This document shows positions 38,001-50,700 of a DNA stretch of 64,000 nt, piece after piece. This DNA is from Crambe crambe (Eukaryota; Porifera; Demospongiae; Poecilosclerida; Crambeidae). The translations under genes were made by a program, and so were the position numbers. The DNA lies in the NCBI GenBank assembly GCA_963924555.1, contig OZ004581.1, positions 5,557,338 to 5,621,337 of the forward strand, written 5' to 3'. The notes beneath the pieces are model-generated. The model saw only the letters and a list, made by a program, of their open reading frames with translations, was not told where the DNA came from and did no database searches. Every line of letters starts with the position of its first letter. Position 1 is the first letter of the stretch.

Positions 38001-41000
38001 ATCAATCATCAGCAGGTGTTCAGTCATTGCATCAGCTATCAGATGATGATTTACTATCAAATAATAAATCACTATCTGATTCAGTTTTTGTAAAGCAATT
38101 TCCAGTATTTGCTGCATATGGGAGAGAACGTTGCATTGATGCAGCTGAACAGTACGATATTGATGAGGACACAATGATCGTGTATCAATATCTGAGAGCT
38201 TATGATGATGGAAGAATTAATTCTCTTCATGTCCCAGGTAAGGTCATAGCTACTAAGATTCTGGAAAATTGATATAATTCACACTAGCTATATTCCAACA
38301 TTAATCCACTCCCCCCTCCCCAGAGGTTGCAGCTGCAACTCTAAAATATTCCTGTTATCTACCAAATTAGCACAAAATTTCCTGGACTAAATTTTTGTGG
38401 TCCTGCAGTTTCCTTCATTCTCTATTACATGAAAATAAAAAATTAAAATTACCCACACTGAAGCTACTGAGTCCAAAGTTCACTGCTCTGTGTGAATTTG
38501 AACCTAATTATGATTATCTTTACTCAGAAATCACAGAAGCAACTCTTGATATCAAGTTAAAACCTGGACTTTCTTGGAATGAATTTCAGGCCTTAATGAC
38601 TAGAAATCATCTAAGATTTGGTTTTGAAAGCATAATAAAAAAACTCTTTGAGGCTTATGAGGGAGGACTAATAACAAGAATTCATCTACAAGGTATTTTT
38701 AGTTTAGCTAGAAAATAACTATGGCTACCTACTTTAATGACTATTGGTGAGAAATCATCAAATCGCTATCTTTAGTACCTGTATGAATTCATTAGGTTTA
38801 AAGGGACATCTTAAATTAACATGAAAACTGTTAACATGCATAAGACAGCAAATCAATTTGTGGTACTAAATTTGGTTCATTTGGAGGAATAGAGTGGAAT
38901 CCTTGAATAACAGACATGCTTGGGATGAGCAGTTTTGTCCATTATTTGGAGGCGTCCTAGATTTTACTCAATATTTTATGGTTTCTCTCCTACAGGTAAT
39001 TTGTAGCTATGTTTATGATGAGTTTGTTGACCTATGTATATACTAGCCTGCACCCACAGAAAATCTGTGACTATCTTATTTGAAATTGCATGCTATTGGG
39101 GCTGGTTTCTTCTAGCTAAGCCTATGTTGTGCTGGTTTTCCTATGCAGTTTTCTGGCATCTTGCTTGCTATCTAGGCTTGCGGCAGCCCTGCATTCTTTG
39201 CTGGACTGCAGTCTCCAGCCCCTTGCTTGTTTCTATCTTTGCCAGGCTTGCTGCAGTCGTAGTAGCTATTGACCTTTGAACTGTATTTCTCTTTCTCCCC
39301 TCACCTCTTTGTAACGTTGGACTCTTAGAGCGTCAAGATTGTCAAGCCTATAGCTAGAAACTTGAGTGCTTGGGTGTATCAAGCTGCTCTGCAGCTTGAT
39401 TTACCCTTCCTTCCTTGCTTTGAATTTGCATGCTGCCACGAGTGACACGCATGCTCATTATCAATTAATTTGAACTGTAATGGACATACGTATATACAAG
39501 CGTATTAATATACATGTATAAGAAATGAGAAATGATCAAGTGAGACTACGTAGATCTAAATGTGTATGTGAGTGGAGATTTTACAGAATCTGGTTTACTG
39601 CTTCACAGTAGAGGTGTCTGCCATAAAGAATGTCCGTTAGAATCATAGGTAATTTTCAAGATCAAGGGTCATTTTCCTAAATACGTTGGGGTGCCTGACC
39701 TGGTTCTCTTGACCACAATCTCATCCCATTTTTAAACATGCTTTGATGAAATTATCACAAACTTCTGTCTCTGTAGCAAATTTCAAGACCTAAGCCACTA
39801 GTAGTCATGAGTTATGTGGCCAAGAATCAATATGTCTCTAAGTAATATTTGATTCTACCTGGGACTGTCACAATTATACTTGCTATTGAGTGTCAGGTTT
39901 GTCTCCCATTAGTTGGTCTGGCTTTGCATGAGCCTATGACTAGACCAGGTGGCTACCACGGTCATGCCCTGCCCACTCACAGTGAGTACTTGGATTGTGG
40001 ACACCAATAATTATACTGACCAAGATTAGGGGAGTTTGAGTTATTGGTGCATGCGCCACACTCCCCAATTGTATACTAGAGTTAGTCTCCCCTACAATAA
40101 TTATTCTCCTGTATCCCATGGGAAGGTCATAGATAATATTTTACAGTGAAACCTGGTTATAGTTGTCACTCTCAGGCCAGCAAGAAATGGGTGTTATAAA
40201 GAGGTGGCCAGGTTGAAATGTACACTAAAAGCCCTCTTGGGACTTGGACCCCTGACTGTTATGGAGAGGTCCCATTGTTGCCACACCAAAGTTTTTCATC
40301 CACCCTAATGGATTATAGTGCCCAGCAGAATTAAATGACCAATGTACTGTATGCACAAAAAAAAATTTCTATAATAACAAATACCACCATTAGGAGATAG
40401 AAAAAATACGTTACATTTGTAAAAACCCTTAAGTAGCTTTTGAAGTGGTTATGGCAGTTGCAGTGTGAGTTTTAACAACTGAACAAATGACCTCAAGTTA
40501 GAAGCTCAAGAAAAAAGAACCTAGGTTAGAGTACCTAGCTTTATAGCTACTTTTAGGCAACATACTGACTAGTAGTAGCTACAGAGCTGGTAGCTGAGTC
40601 AATAGACTTTGCTCTTTCTTTGTTTTGGTTGTTAGTGTTGTATGTGGATAGTTTTTTTTTTTCAAGACTCGACTGCATACTAAGTAGAAAAAAAACAGGC
40701 AACAAGTCTTATTCATATTTACAGTATATGATTTTTTTTACATTACAGATGTGTCACTGAGAGAAGCTGTCAAGGCAATAATTATATTGATCATTAAAAA
40801 TATTATTTTGTAGCGAGTTAATAGGTGAAAGGTCAGGAAGCACAACTCTACTCTCTCACTACTGTCACAGATAATTGAAGCTGGAAAGCCATAACCTGAT
40901 AAAAGACAGGAAACATTTCCATAATACAAGCAGTTGATTATGACCTAACTGCTTTTTGTCAGCTATTAATACAGATGATAGTTAAAGCTGACTAGATGCT

Positions 41001-44000
41001 CACCTGAACCACATAATGCCTGTACACGAGTCTCATCTCTGTCTGCAATCAAGGCTTGCCGCTACAGGAGAAAGCTAAAGAACTCTGCTTGTATGTGTTC
41101 TTAGGTTGCATGGTAAAGATCGTCAACATGGAGACAGTAGTATAATTACCGATGGTACGTAGTAAAGCTGACTAGATACTCACCTGAACCACATAATGCC
41201 TGTACGTGCTGCTGCTTAGCAGAGTCTCATCTCTGTCTGCAATCAAGGCTTGCCACTACTAGTCTACAAGAGAAAGCTAAAGAACTCTGCTTGCACGTGT
41301 TCTTAGATTGTATGGTAAAGATCGTCAACATGGAGACGGTAGTACAATTTCTGACCTGATGCGATATGCGCACAGTCCAAAATTAGTCTCGTGGGCCAGA
41401 CCCTTTACCAACCGCGAGGGAAGGAAAGAGTCTGGTCAAATCCAATACACGATCTTGTTGTGCACAGTCAGCAATCTTCGGAAGGAGGGGCGCGACTATG
41501 ACCTTATTATACATCACGAATTTAGGAAAAATATGCGCTCTGGATTTCTTAGCGCTACATGGCTGAGCAGGAATATGATTACAGACTGGAGGCGGCTATT
41601 CAAGAGAGTGGGAGGAGGCTTGGAAACAGCTTTCTGGTCAGAAAGTGTCGGAAATGTTTCCAGTGCAACTTCTGCAAGTACCTGGAGCAGTTCTTTGGTT
41701 GATGCACACCTTGGACCATGCAGCCTTTTCTTTTTCCTATGATCACCAATGAGATCTCTGCATACAAGCAAGCAGCTCATTAACATGACCATAGATATAT
41801 CTATGACATGACTAAACTCTAGGACTACTCTGTAAGTGCACGCGCGAAAAAATCTGTTTGAGAGCCGTGACGTATCGTGACGTTTTGCGCATGCCCGCCA
41901 CCAAATCTTTGGGCAATTGAAACAAGATCATGTATTGGATTTGACCAGACTCTTTCCTTCCCTCGTGGTTGGTAAAGGGTCGGGCCCGCGAGACTAGTCC
42001 AAAATGAAGTAGAGTTAGGTGCTCTAAGTTAATAGCATGGAGAAGGACAAAGTTGCTTTAGAGATTCGTGATGGCAGCGAAGCGCTGAGGTACTCAGGGA
42101 AGGATCATGCTTTGATTATTTATTTATTTATTTATTTATTTTGATATACATTATGTTGTTGTTTTTCTACTTAGCTAGTATATAATTTTTTGGCACTGAA
42201 AAAGTGCATAAAATGTGTTATAGCTGACCTAGTGCTAGGGAAAACTCTTCATGATATGTTAGCCACAACCACAAACAAAGAGAACGAGTCAGGCAAAGCC
42301 TATTTTCCTCCAGAAAAGTTAGCTATAAGCTTGCTATAACTCACTCAGTCCTGTAAGACTTTAAAGCAGACACTTTAATACTTCATCGCTGGAGGTAAAA
42401 GTGTGTCTGTTTCTTGATTCATAGCTAACTACATACCAAATTTAATGATCAACTGATTATGGGTGTCAGGGATGGCATTGCTATCTGAAGGTGGTCTCTC
42501 AAGTGCATAATCTCTTGCCGAGATTGAGCAAGGCCCAAAAGTTGCCATGATTTCATGTACACTTTGAACATTCAAATTTGTGCCACTGTCATAATTAATG
42601 ATCATTCTGGCAACCACAAAGACAATTTAAGTGGGCAGAGTATCTGCCTGTTCTTATGGATTGCCTCATCATCCTATAGCTAAATATCAACCACTCATCA
42701 TTTACAAAGGCCTCACAGAGAACTACAGTATCTTTGTGGTATTCTCTCTCAGCATGGTAATCACCACTTGACGGAGAGTAAAAAAGAACTTCTACTGCAA
42801 CCATTCACTCTGTTGATTACAAGTTCCCACACCAAGGGAGCTACTATATGATAAGTTCCTATATTGGTACCTGAGGAAGTACGGCTGGTTTAGTTGGGTT
42901 TAGAGGGGGGTAGCTATTGTCTTCTCTTTGTAAAAAACACAGACATCCAGAAGGGTAAGGGAATGTTCATTTACTAACTTCATGAAAGTGTATACGTAGC
43001 TATATGTACTTTTCTTTGCCATTGGTACAAGTTGTTGGTACTTCAAGATCACTATCAGTGTCTGAATTTGAACCTGATATGCATGGTTTCTATTCCCAAA
43101 GTTGATTGAGAGATTAGATTTCCAGTATCATCATATAATTATTATGAAGTTTGCAAGTAGCTATTGTTTACATAGCCTCATACCCAGACCCCTTTTTTTG
43201 CGTTTCCACCACCCTGCGAAAAAAAAGCGGGCCTAGGTATGAGGCTATTGTTTACCTTGACTTTTGGACTTGAAAAATGGTAAATTAAAAAAAAAGAGAA
43301 GTAGGGATGGCTCTGTGCAGTTCAAGAAAATTCAGCAACAAGAGAGTGAACTTCAGTCAAGTAACCCCTCACCCATCACCAACTATGAGCCAACTTCACT
43401 CCTATGATGAGATATGAAGGGAGTGAAGTAGGAATAGTTACCTCATAGTTGGTGATGGGTGAGGGGTTACTTGACTGAAGTTCACTCTCTTATTGCTGAA
43501 CTTTTTTGAACTACACACAGCCATCCCTACTTCTCTTATTTTATTCAGAATAAATATTTTTCAATTACTTGTTCATCTTTTTTGATGTACGGTAGGCCGC
43601 AAAAAAGGTTCCCGTTCTGTCCACGTAGGACTGGCGTTGAACGCCTTGTGCATTCAATTTTCTACATCGTTACGTTAGCATCAAGCGTTGCATAAATATG
43701 TATGTACGTAGGTGATAAAATATTGTTACAAAACGTAGCAAAAGCTTAGATATAGACTAGCTAGTCTCGTGAGCCAGCCTAGAGAACTATATGTAGCTAT
43801 CTCTCTAGGCTGACTAGCTATCTCTCTAAACGACTAGCTTATGTTGGCACTAGAGCTAGCTAGCTACGTAGCTAGTTCTGCACTTACAGCTAGCTATAGC
43901 ATAACACCACCCATGTTTATGATGATGTTCTACGTACACATAGAAGAATGAACTCTATACATAGCTAAAACCATGAAAGAGAGGGAAAAAAAGACCAGGA

Positions 44001-44699
44001 ACAAGTAAGGGAAAAAACATTAAGATGTAGGGATAACCACAGCTCAAAAAAGTAAGGAAACAAGAAGGATAGAAATGGGATCAATCTTTGTTCTGCATAT
44101 CCAGCCAACAATCCCTACATATACATACATTACTGCACTCAGTATAGTCTGAAGCTACCTGACGTATATGTAGGGATTGTTGGCTGGATATACAGAAAGA
44201 TCATTTCCATCCTTCTTGTTTCCTTAATTTTTTGAGCCCTACATCTTTTTTTATTTCATAGGCAACTGGATGCTGTGATCCTGCTATCAAAAGTTAAAGT
44301 TCACGTACTGTAGCTTTGGAGGTTTCATCATAATATTACATGAGCCGAAATGAACCTTATCTGGAAGGACTAATGCAATCTAAGATTGCCATTGACCTAA
44401 TTTTGTATATAATTTTTAAAAGGCCTTTACTGGTATGTACCTGATATACTGTTGCATAAAGGCTTGATTCATAACCAGACTAGTGCCTAAGGTTCACGCT
44501 CTGAGCATCGTGAGACCAACATCAAGAGAGTGAAGGAAGTTAATGACAGATTCCCTAGTCAATTGCGAGGTCAAGGTCCAAGAATCATGTGTAAAGGGCG
44601 GGCATAAAAATGTCTGCCTCGTTGTAGGTTCATTTTTGAATAGATTGGTATAAGAATTATAGCATTTGAATGAGCCATTTCTGAAATAAGTTGTTTAAC

Positions 44700-44730
<31 letters not shown>

Positions 44731-47700
44731 GACCAGTTAAAAATGGCTATTTTAGAAGTCGTTATAAAATGATACTGCTTTGTTCTCTGGTCTTTATACT
44801 TGAATCCTAACACATTGAAGGTGTTCTGTCTTCAAGTTAGGAGTTGCTGACTGCAGGAGGTAAGTATTCTGGAGTTATGAAAGAAAATATTAAGTACTAC
44901 TCCAATGGAGCATCCGTGCCATCCCTACTTAGAGAGTACTATCATACTCTCTGATAATCAATCGAGGGGCCATGCATACATGTATAATAGAGGCCTATTG
45001 CACTATAATTATTAGCTATTATTAATTTTCTTCTACTCAGATTCAGAAGTCAGATTTAAAGGTAATGAGAGTCCTTCCAAAAAGAAATGCTGGAAATACA
45101 TATACAGAAAAATGCCAAGAATTGTGAAGTCAAGCAAGATTTTGCAAAAGCTCTATATAAGGTATAATGTTACTACTGTGACTTAATAAATTTACTCAAT
45201 TTAAGAACTAGTGTAGAATTTAAAACAACCAATTTGAATAAGCAATTGGTTTACTCAAACATGTTTCTTAAACTTCAGTTGAATGATATGTCCACACCAA
45301 TATAATTATCAGCTGAAATTACACTAGCTAAGAATTATGGGACTGTCACATTCATAATTAAGAATAATCAACTAATGATCAGTGTAAAGACTAAAGTGAA
45401 GTATTCTCCAACTTGTTTGTGCTAATTCAATTCACTAGCTATTATTTGCTGTTCCTGCATACATACGTAGGAAGCTTTAACGCTTGCTATAAAGATAAGC
45501 CTAATGCCAGCAATCCACTGTAAGATAAAGGGTGCTGACATGACATGACACTTATGACAGCGAGTGAGCAAATAAAGTAGCTGATAGCTCCAACTTATTT
45601 TGTGCTTCAACGTTAGAGACAGAGTCATGTTGCATACATATGAAGCTGTAATACTTATCACAAAATACTTAGATAGTAAGTGAAGTACCTGTACAATCCA
45701 TTTAGATAAGCCTCTCACCACTGCGCCTATACAATTATACAATCGGAGCACTTCAGTACATATGCCTGCATGGGGCATTTTGGAGTGCAGACCTACTTAG
45801 ATATTATATCTACAATTTCAACGAGTCATGACTTGAAAGCTCACTGAATTGCTGGTTATTCAATACCTTTTGTTAAAATATTCCTAGTCACCTTCCACTG
45901 TAAATTAATTATAATTGTAAAAACTAGAGTAAAAGCTAATCACAAACTGGATTGTAACTTGAAATATACTAGTCATGTATATAGTTCAAATCAAACTTTG
46001 CTAGAAAAGAAATCATACCGAATTGTATAGATACCTGTCTCGACGTTTCAACTTCTTGGAAGAATTTCCTGGATACAATTATAACTCTGGACTAGGAAGT
46101 GAGATGGATACAAATTCTGTTGCTCTTGGTCAAACTTTGGTGAACAGCATGATTGAAGAAGTGACTCAAATGTGTGATCAGCAAGCTTGGGCCAGCAAAG
46201 TGTATCAGCAGGTTTGTGGGTATATGTTGTAATAATATGTCCCTTGGCTGGCTAGTTAACAAAGGATCTCAGATAATAGCAGGCTAAACTTACATGTATG
46301 ATCAGAACATAGAGATTGTGTAATATTTTTAATCCTAAAAACTCTGCATCAATGAATTACTTCACAGTTCTTCCTATGTCAAAGATGAATGATCTTTGAT
46401 CTCAGAAAAACCCTTGCAGTCAGAGTGTTTTTTTTTTTAAATTTTGTTCAAGACTCGACCACATACTAAGTAGAAAAAAACAGGCAAAAAATCTTATTCA
46501 TAGTGTATGATTTTTTTACATTACAGATGTGTCACTGAGAGAAGCTGTCGAGGCAATGATAATTAAAAATATTATTTTGCTAGTAAGTAAACAGGTGAAA
46601 GGTCAGGAAGCACAACTCTACTCTCTCACTAGTGTCCCAAGTCTCAGATTATTGAAGCTGGAAGGCCATAACCTGATAAAAGATAGGAAGCATTTGCATA
46701 CTGATTATGACCTAGCTGCTTTTGAGTATCATGTTAGCTATTAATACCGATGATAGTTAAAGCTGACTAGATACTCACATAGAATCTCATCTCTGTCTAC
46801 AATCAAAGCTTGCCACTACAGGTAGGTGAGAAAGCTAAAGAACTCTGCTTGCACGTGTTCTTAGATTGTATGGTAAAGATCGTCAGCAAGTACAACCTGA
46901 TGCGCAGTCCAAAAACGAAGTAGAGTTAGGTGCTCTAAGTTAATAGCGTGAAGAAGGACAAAGGTACTTTAGAGGTCCGTGATGGCAGCGAAGCTCTGTG
47001 GTACGCAGGGAAGAAATACGCTTTGATTATTTACATTACATTATGTATTCATTTTTTTACACAGCTCATATATGACTTCAAGGATGGATGTGGAACATTT
47101 GGTTTCATATGTGTGGACTTGGACAAAGTCCCTAAGGAAACACTAGAAGCTTTATGTTTGATTGGAGCCAAAATACCTGATGATATGAGGTACAGTACAA
47201 TCATGAGTGTAGGAACACAGTACGTTTAAAATCACTATGATATCATAATAGACAGGTTTGTGGTTTTAATAGTTGTTCAGTTCAGAGCTCAACTGAATTT
47301 GGCAGGAGGAATAATTATGAGCCATTCCAGTCCTGCAGTAAGATTTTCCACCATAGCAGGCCTTAGCCTCTGTGTATGTTTCTATCTAGGGGAAAGCAGG
47401 AAATTAGCTGCCTCAAGAATGTGCACCCTTACTTAATTACTGTTGCTGCATGCATGTGAGGATAGCCCAGGATGGAATGCACATAGGAAGCATGAGGCAT
47501 AGTGGTGCAAATGTAGTCTCTGTCCCAGCCCCCTAGCTCACAGCACTGGATGTATTGCATCACCAGCACGCGAGGAAGGGGTCTGGTGGTCGGGCTGCAG
47601 CAGTTACGGAACTGCGCCGGAATTCAGGCGCACCCAATGATTAGATTTCCATTTTACCACACATTAACTTTCGCGCGAAAAGGGGTGTGGTAGGTGAAAC

Positions 47701-50700
47701 TTGATAATAATGGAGAAGAGGCCAGATGATAAGCAAGCTGCTGTGGATGAAGCAATAAAGTATGCCTGTTCTAAAATGAAAATAAAAGAACTCTTACCTG
47801 AGCAAGATAAGTGTGTTAGAGCATTCTTGGAAGGGAAGGATGTCTTCATTTGTCTGCCAACTGGGTACGGAAAATCTTTGTGCTTTGCTATATTATTTGA
47901 CTACCTACGTGGACATAGAGATCATTTGTCAATAGTGATTTGTGTGGCCCCTTTGCTATCACTTATGGAAGATCAATACAATCGCTTTAAGGATTATTTT
48001 TCTGTTGTAGTTGTAAGTAGTAGTATTTACCAGCAAGTTTCTATTCAGGAGGTATTTGATGGAAATGCTCAGCTTATTTACATTAGTCCAGAAGCCCTGT
48101 TGACAAATGAGCAATACAGAGAGATGCTCCAATCCCAGATTTATCAGGATAATCTTGTTGCTTTCATTGTGGATGAGGCACACACTGTAAAGAGATGGTG
48201 AGTTATTTTAATGCAGTGATAGAGCTTGCTAGGCTCCAAATGCTGTTTTATCTTCCATAGGGGTGATAGATTCCGGGTTGAATTTGCTCATCTTGGTGAG
48301 ATACGGAGCTTGATCCCACAGCATGTACGTGTAATGGCACTCACAGCCACCGCTACAAGGAGTACTAGAAAAGCTGTGATTGAGCGTCTGAGTATGATTC
48401 ACCCAACAATTATATCAATCACACCTAACAAGTCTAACGTTATCTACAAAGTTATTGAAAAACGCCCTCTACAAGATGTAGTTGGTCCTATTGCAAGGCA
48501 ACTCAAGATTCATCACATGAAGACTGACAAAACACTCATATATTGCAGGTACTGTAAGGAAGTTGTTGACTTTTATGAGGAATTTAAGACACAGCTTGGC
48601 ATAAACTTCACATCACCCCCTGGTTTTCTTGATTTTGTGAAGTATCGACTTGTAGACATGTATATGAGTGTAACAGTGGCCTCAGTAAAGGAACAAATAG
48701 TTAAATCGTTCTGTGATCCGTCTGGTAACTTGCGTGTTGTTATATGCACTGTTGCCTTTGGCATGGGGTTAGATTGCCCAAATGTTCGTAAAGTTATGCA
48801 TTGGGGACCACCCACTGATTTGGAAGGTTACATTCAAGAGTCTGGTAGGGGTGGAGAAATGTGTGAATCTACTATTATGTATCATCAGTCTGATCAAGTG
48901 CACACCACAAAACTTATGGTGGAGTATTGTGAAAATAATAGTAGTTGCCGCCGACATAAACTATTTAAAGATTTTGATGATTATGACAGTTTAAAATTAC
49001 CACTATCGGCCTGTAAGTGCTGTGATATCTGCAGCAAAACATGTAAATGTAATGAGTGTCAATGTTAGTTCAGCTCCTAAGGTTGTTAGCTACATGGTAT
49101 CTTGAATGTCCTTAATTTTTCTTTTATGTACTCCTTCATTTGTTCTTCATCAATTCTGTCAATTAAGCTTCCATGAAATTTTGGGAATGTAGTGTGTTTT
49201 CGGCCAGGGACTAGTTTGAAAATAGCATCTTGTACTAGTTCATTCACTATCTTTTTGAGGTCATCTTCAAATTTGGCTTCTGAGTGAGTGGAAGAATGAG
49301 GTGTGACACTAGAAGATTTGGAAAAGGACTGAATTAATCTGGATAAGGGAGCGATGCATTTACCAATTCGCATAACTGCTGTTGGTGCTATATTTGCTTT
49401 CAGGTTTGCAATAGCTGTCTTACAAATACGGTTTAAGTGTTCCATATGAAGGTCCATAGGTATATTACAACCTGGCTTTCCAGCTGTGTTTATACAGCGA
49501 GACCAAATCAGTTGCTGAGCTAGCCTGGGTGGTAGCAGAATATAATATTGTGCTAGTAAGTGAAGACCTGCAAGGGCATAATTTTTTTTACCGGAGGCTT
49601 TAAACACTGGTAGTAGAAACTTCCAACACTGGATGATTCGAAATCCATCAGCTTCCCGAATAGCATCATGAAATTCAGCATAAAGCATTGAAAGAGACAA
49701 GACTTCTTTAGCATACTCGAGGACTGAATCTTGGGCTGAATCTTCTGTGTCTTCACTGAGCAAGCGTAGGTTGATGTACTCACTTACAATTTTCCGGGAA
49801 AACTTCATTATCATGTCATTCTTTTCTTCAGAGTTCTTGTTAGGGTCAATACATTCACTCTGAAGAAGCTCTTTTGCTGCAGCTACGATATGGCCAATTC
49901 CAACAACTTCCATGAAGTCTTCGCAAGCATTCAGATTGTGCTTTGGCTTGGTTGGTAAATTCTTCCTGTTAATCAAATTGCGCAGCTGGTGCAAAGTGCC
50001 ACCATCCATGCTTGAAGTTTTTCGATACAGTCTCTTCCAGAAGACCTTAATAAAAGGAATAATAAAGCTTGAATCTGAATAACATGATCAACTCACCCCA
50101 GCTAAGCATTGCTTCGCATGCCAATCTTCAATCACTGGGATTAAACCACTGAGCTTATCAGTCTCATCCTCAGAATTGCTCCTCATTCTCTGAGCACCTT
50201 CAGCTCTCACCTTAGTCACCTGGTCTCCTCCAAATAAAATGTGATGGAAATAATCATGATGAACCTCCTCATATTCACCACTTTTTCCAGGAATTGGCAC
50301 AGAGCTTGTTTTTCTGACATGTGGCACACAATTATGTAAGGATTCCATTATTGCCACCATTTCCTCAATGATGTTCTCATTCTTGAGTTGTACTCTTAGC
50401 GGTACCTGAACACAGCACATGAGATATCAATGCGCTATATACACAAAACCCAATGAAACACACTCACATAAATCAATACTTACCACATGTGATTTTTGTG
50501 CCATTTCACTGGAATATTTATGTGGAATATGATCCACCACAGCACCTTCAAACTCTGCAAACTCTGGTGTATGCTTTATAAGCATTCGAGCTATCAAAAT
50601 AGAGAAGTTCGTAGAAATCTGTTTTGGTTCAGAAGAACAAGGCAGGTAAGTAATTCAGCTGGATACAGGGAAGGATTGAGTTGTGATGGCTCTGCTGACA

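Larger units (their letters stand above)
38693..45040. other. Large intron of repeats; no host exon seen
   Basis: Besides the elements listed separately, it holds a (TTTA)n run at 42117-42141. A TAGCCTGCACCCA end at 39043 belongs to the 39050-39480 repeat. 42420-42900 has open minus-strand frames without similarity that I recognise. Confidence 0.5.
38409..47189 (+). other. RNF213: RNF213-like gene exons between the first and second P-loops
   Basis: Exons 38409-38692 (...KLFEAYEGGLITRIHLQ), 45041-45161 (SEVRFKGNESPSKKKC...), 46031-46211 (YLSRRFNFLEEFPGY...) and 47065-47189 (LIYDFKDGCGTFGFICVD...). Phases agree from 38692 onward (1, 2, 0, 2). The start of the first of these does not match phase with 38237: acceptor 38408 needs phase 2 and acceptor 38370 needs phase 0, while 38237 ends in phase 1. 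A microexon may be missing. The 45041 exon is rich in Lys/Arg. Confidence 0.72.

Noticed and set aside
37383-38174. 263-codon minus-strand ORF rich in His/Val/Thr/Asp
   Set aside because: It is the antisense reading of the regular repeat in the RNF213-like exon; no splice or start context and biased composition.
41308-41742. 144-codon plus-strand ORF
   Set aside because: Starts in the duplicated repeat and runs across the terminus of MITE copy B; no recognised motif.
42429-42804. Two overlapping minus-strand ORFs as a small gene
   Set aside because: No recognisable domain, no splice signals joining them, length compatible with chance.
48573-48815. Minus-strand ORF inside the helicase gene
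   Set aside because: Antisense shadow of helicase motifs IV-V.
47710-49068. Bacterial origin or contamination for the RecQ-like gene
   Set aside because: It has a spliceosomal-type intron, sits within clean inverted repeats and a host target duplication, and its composition matches the surroundings.
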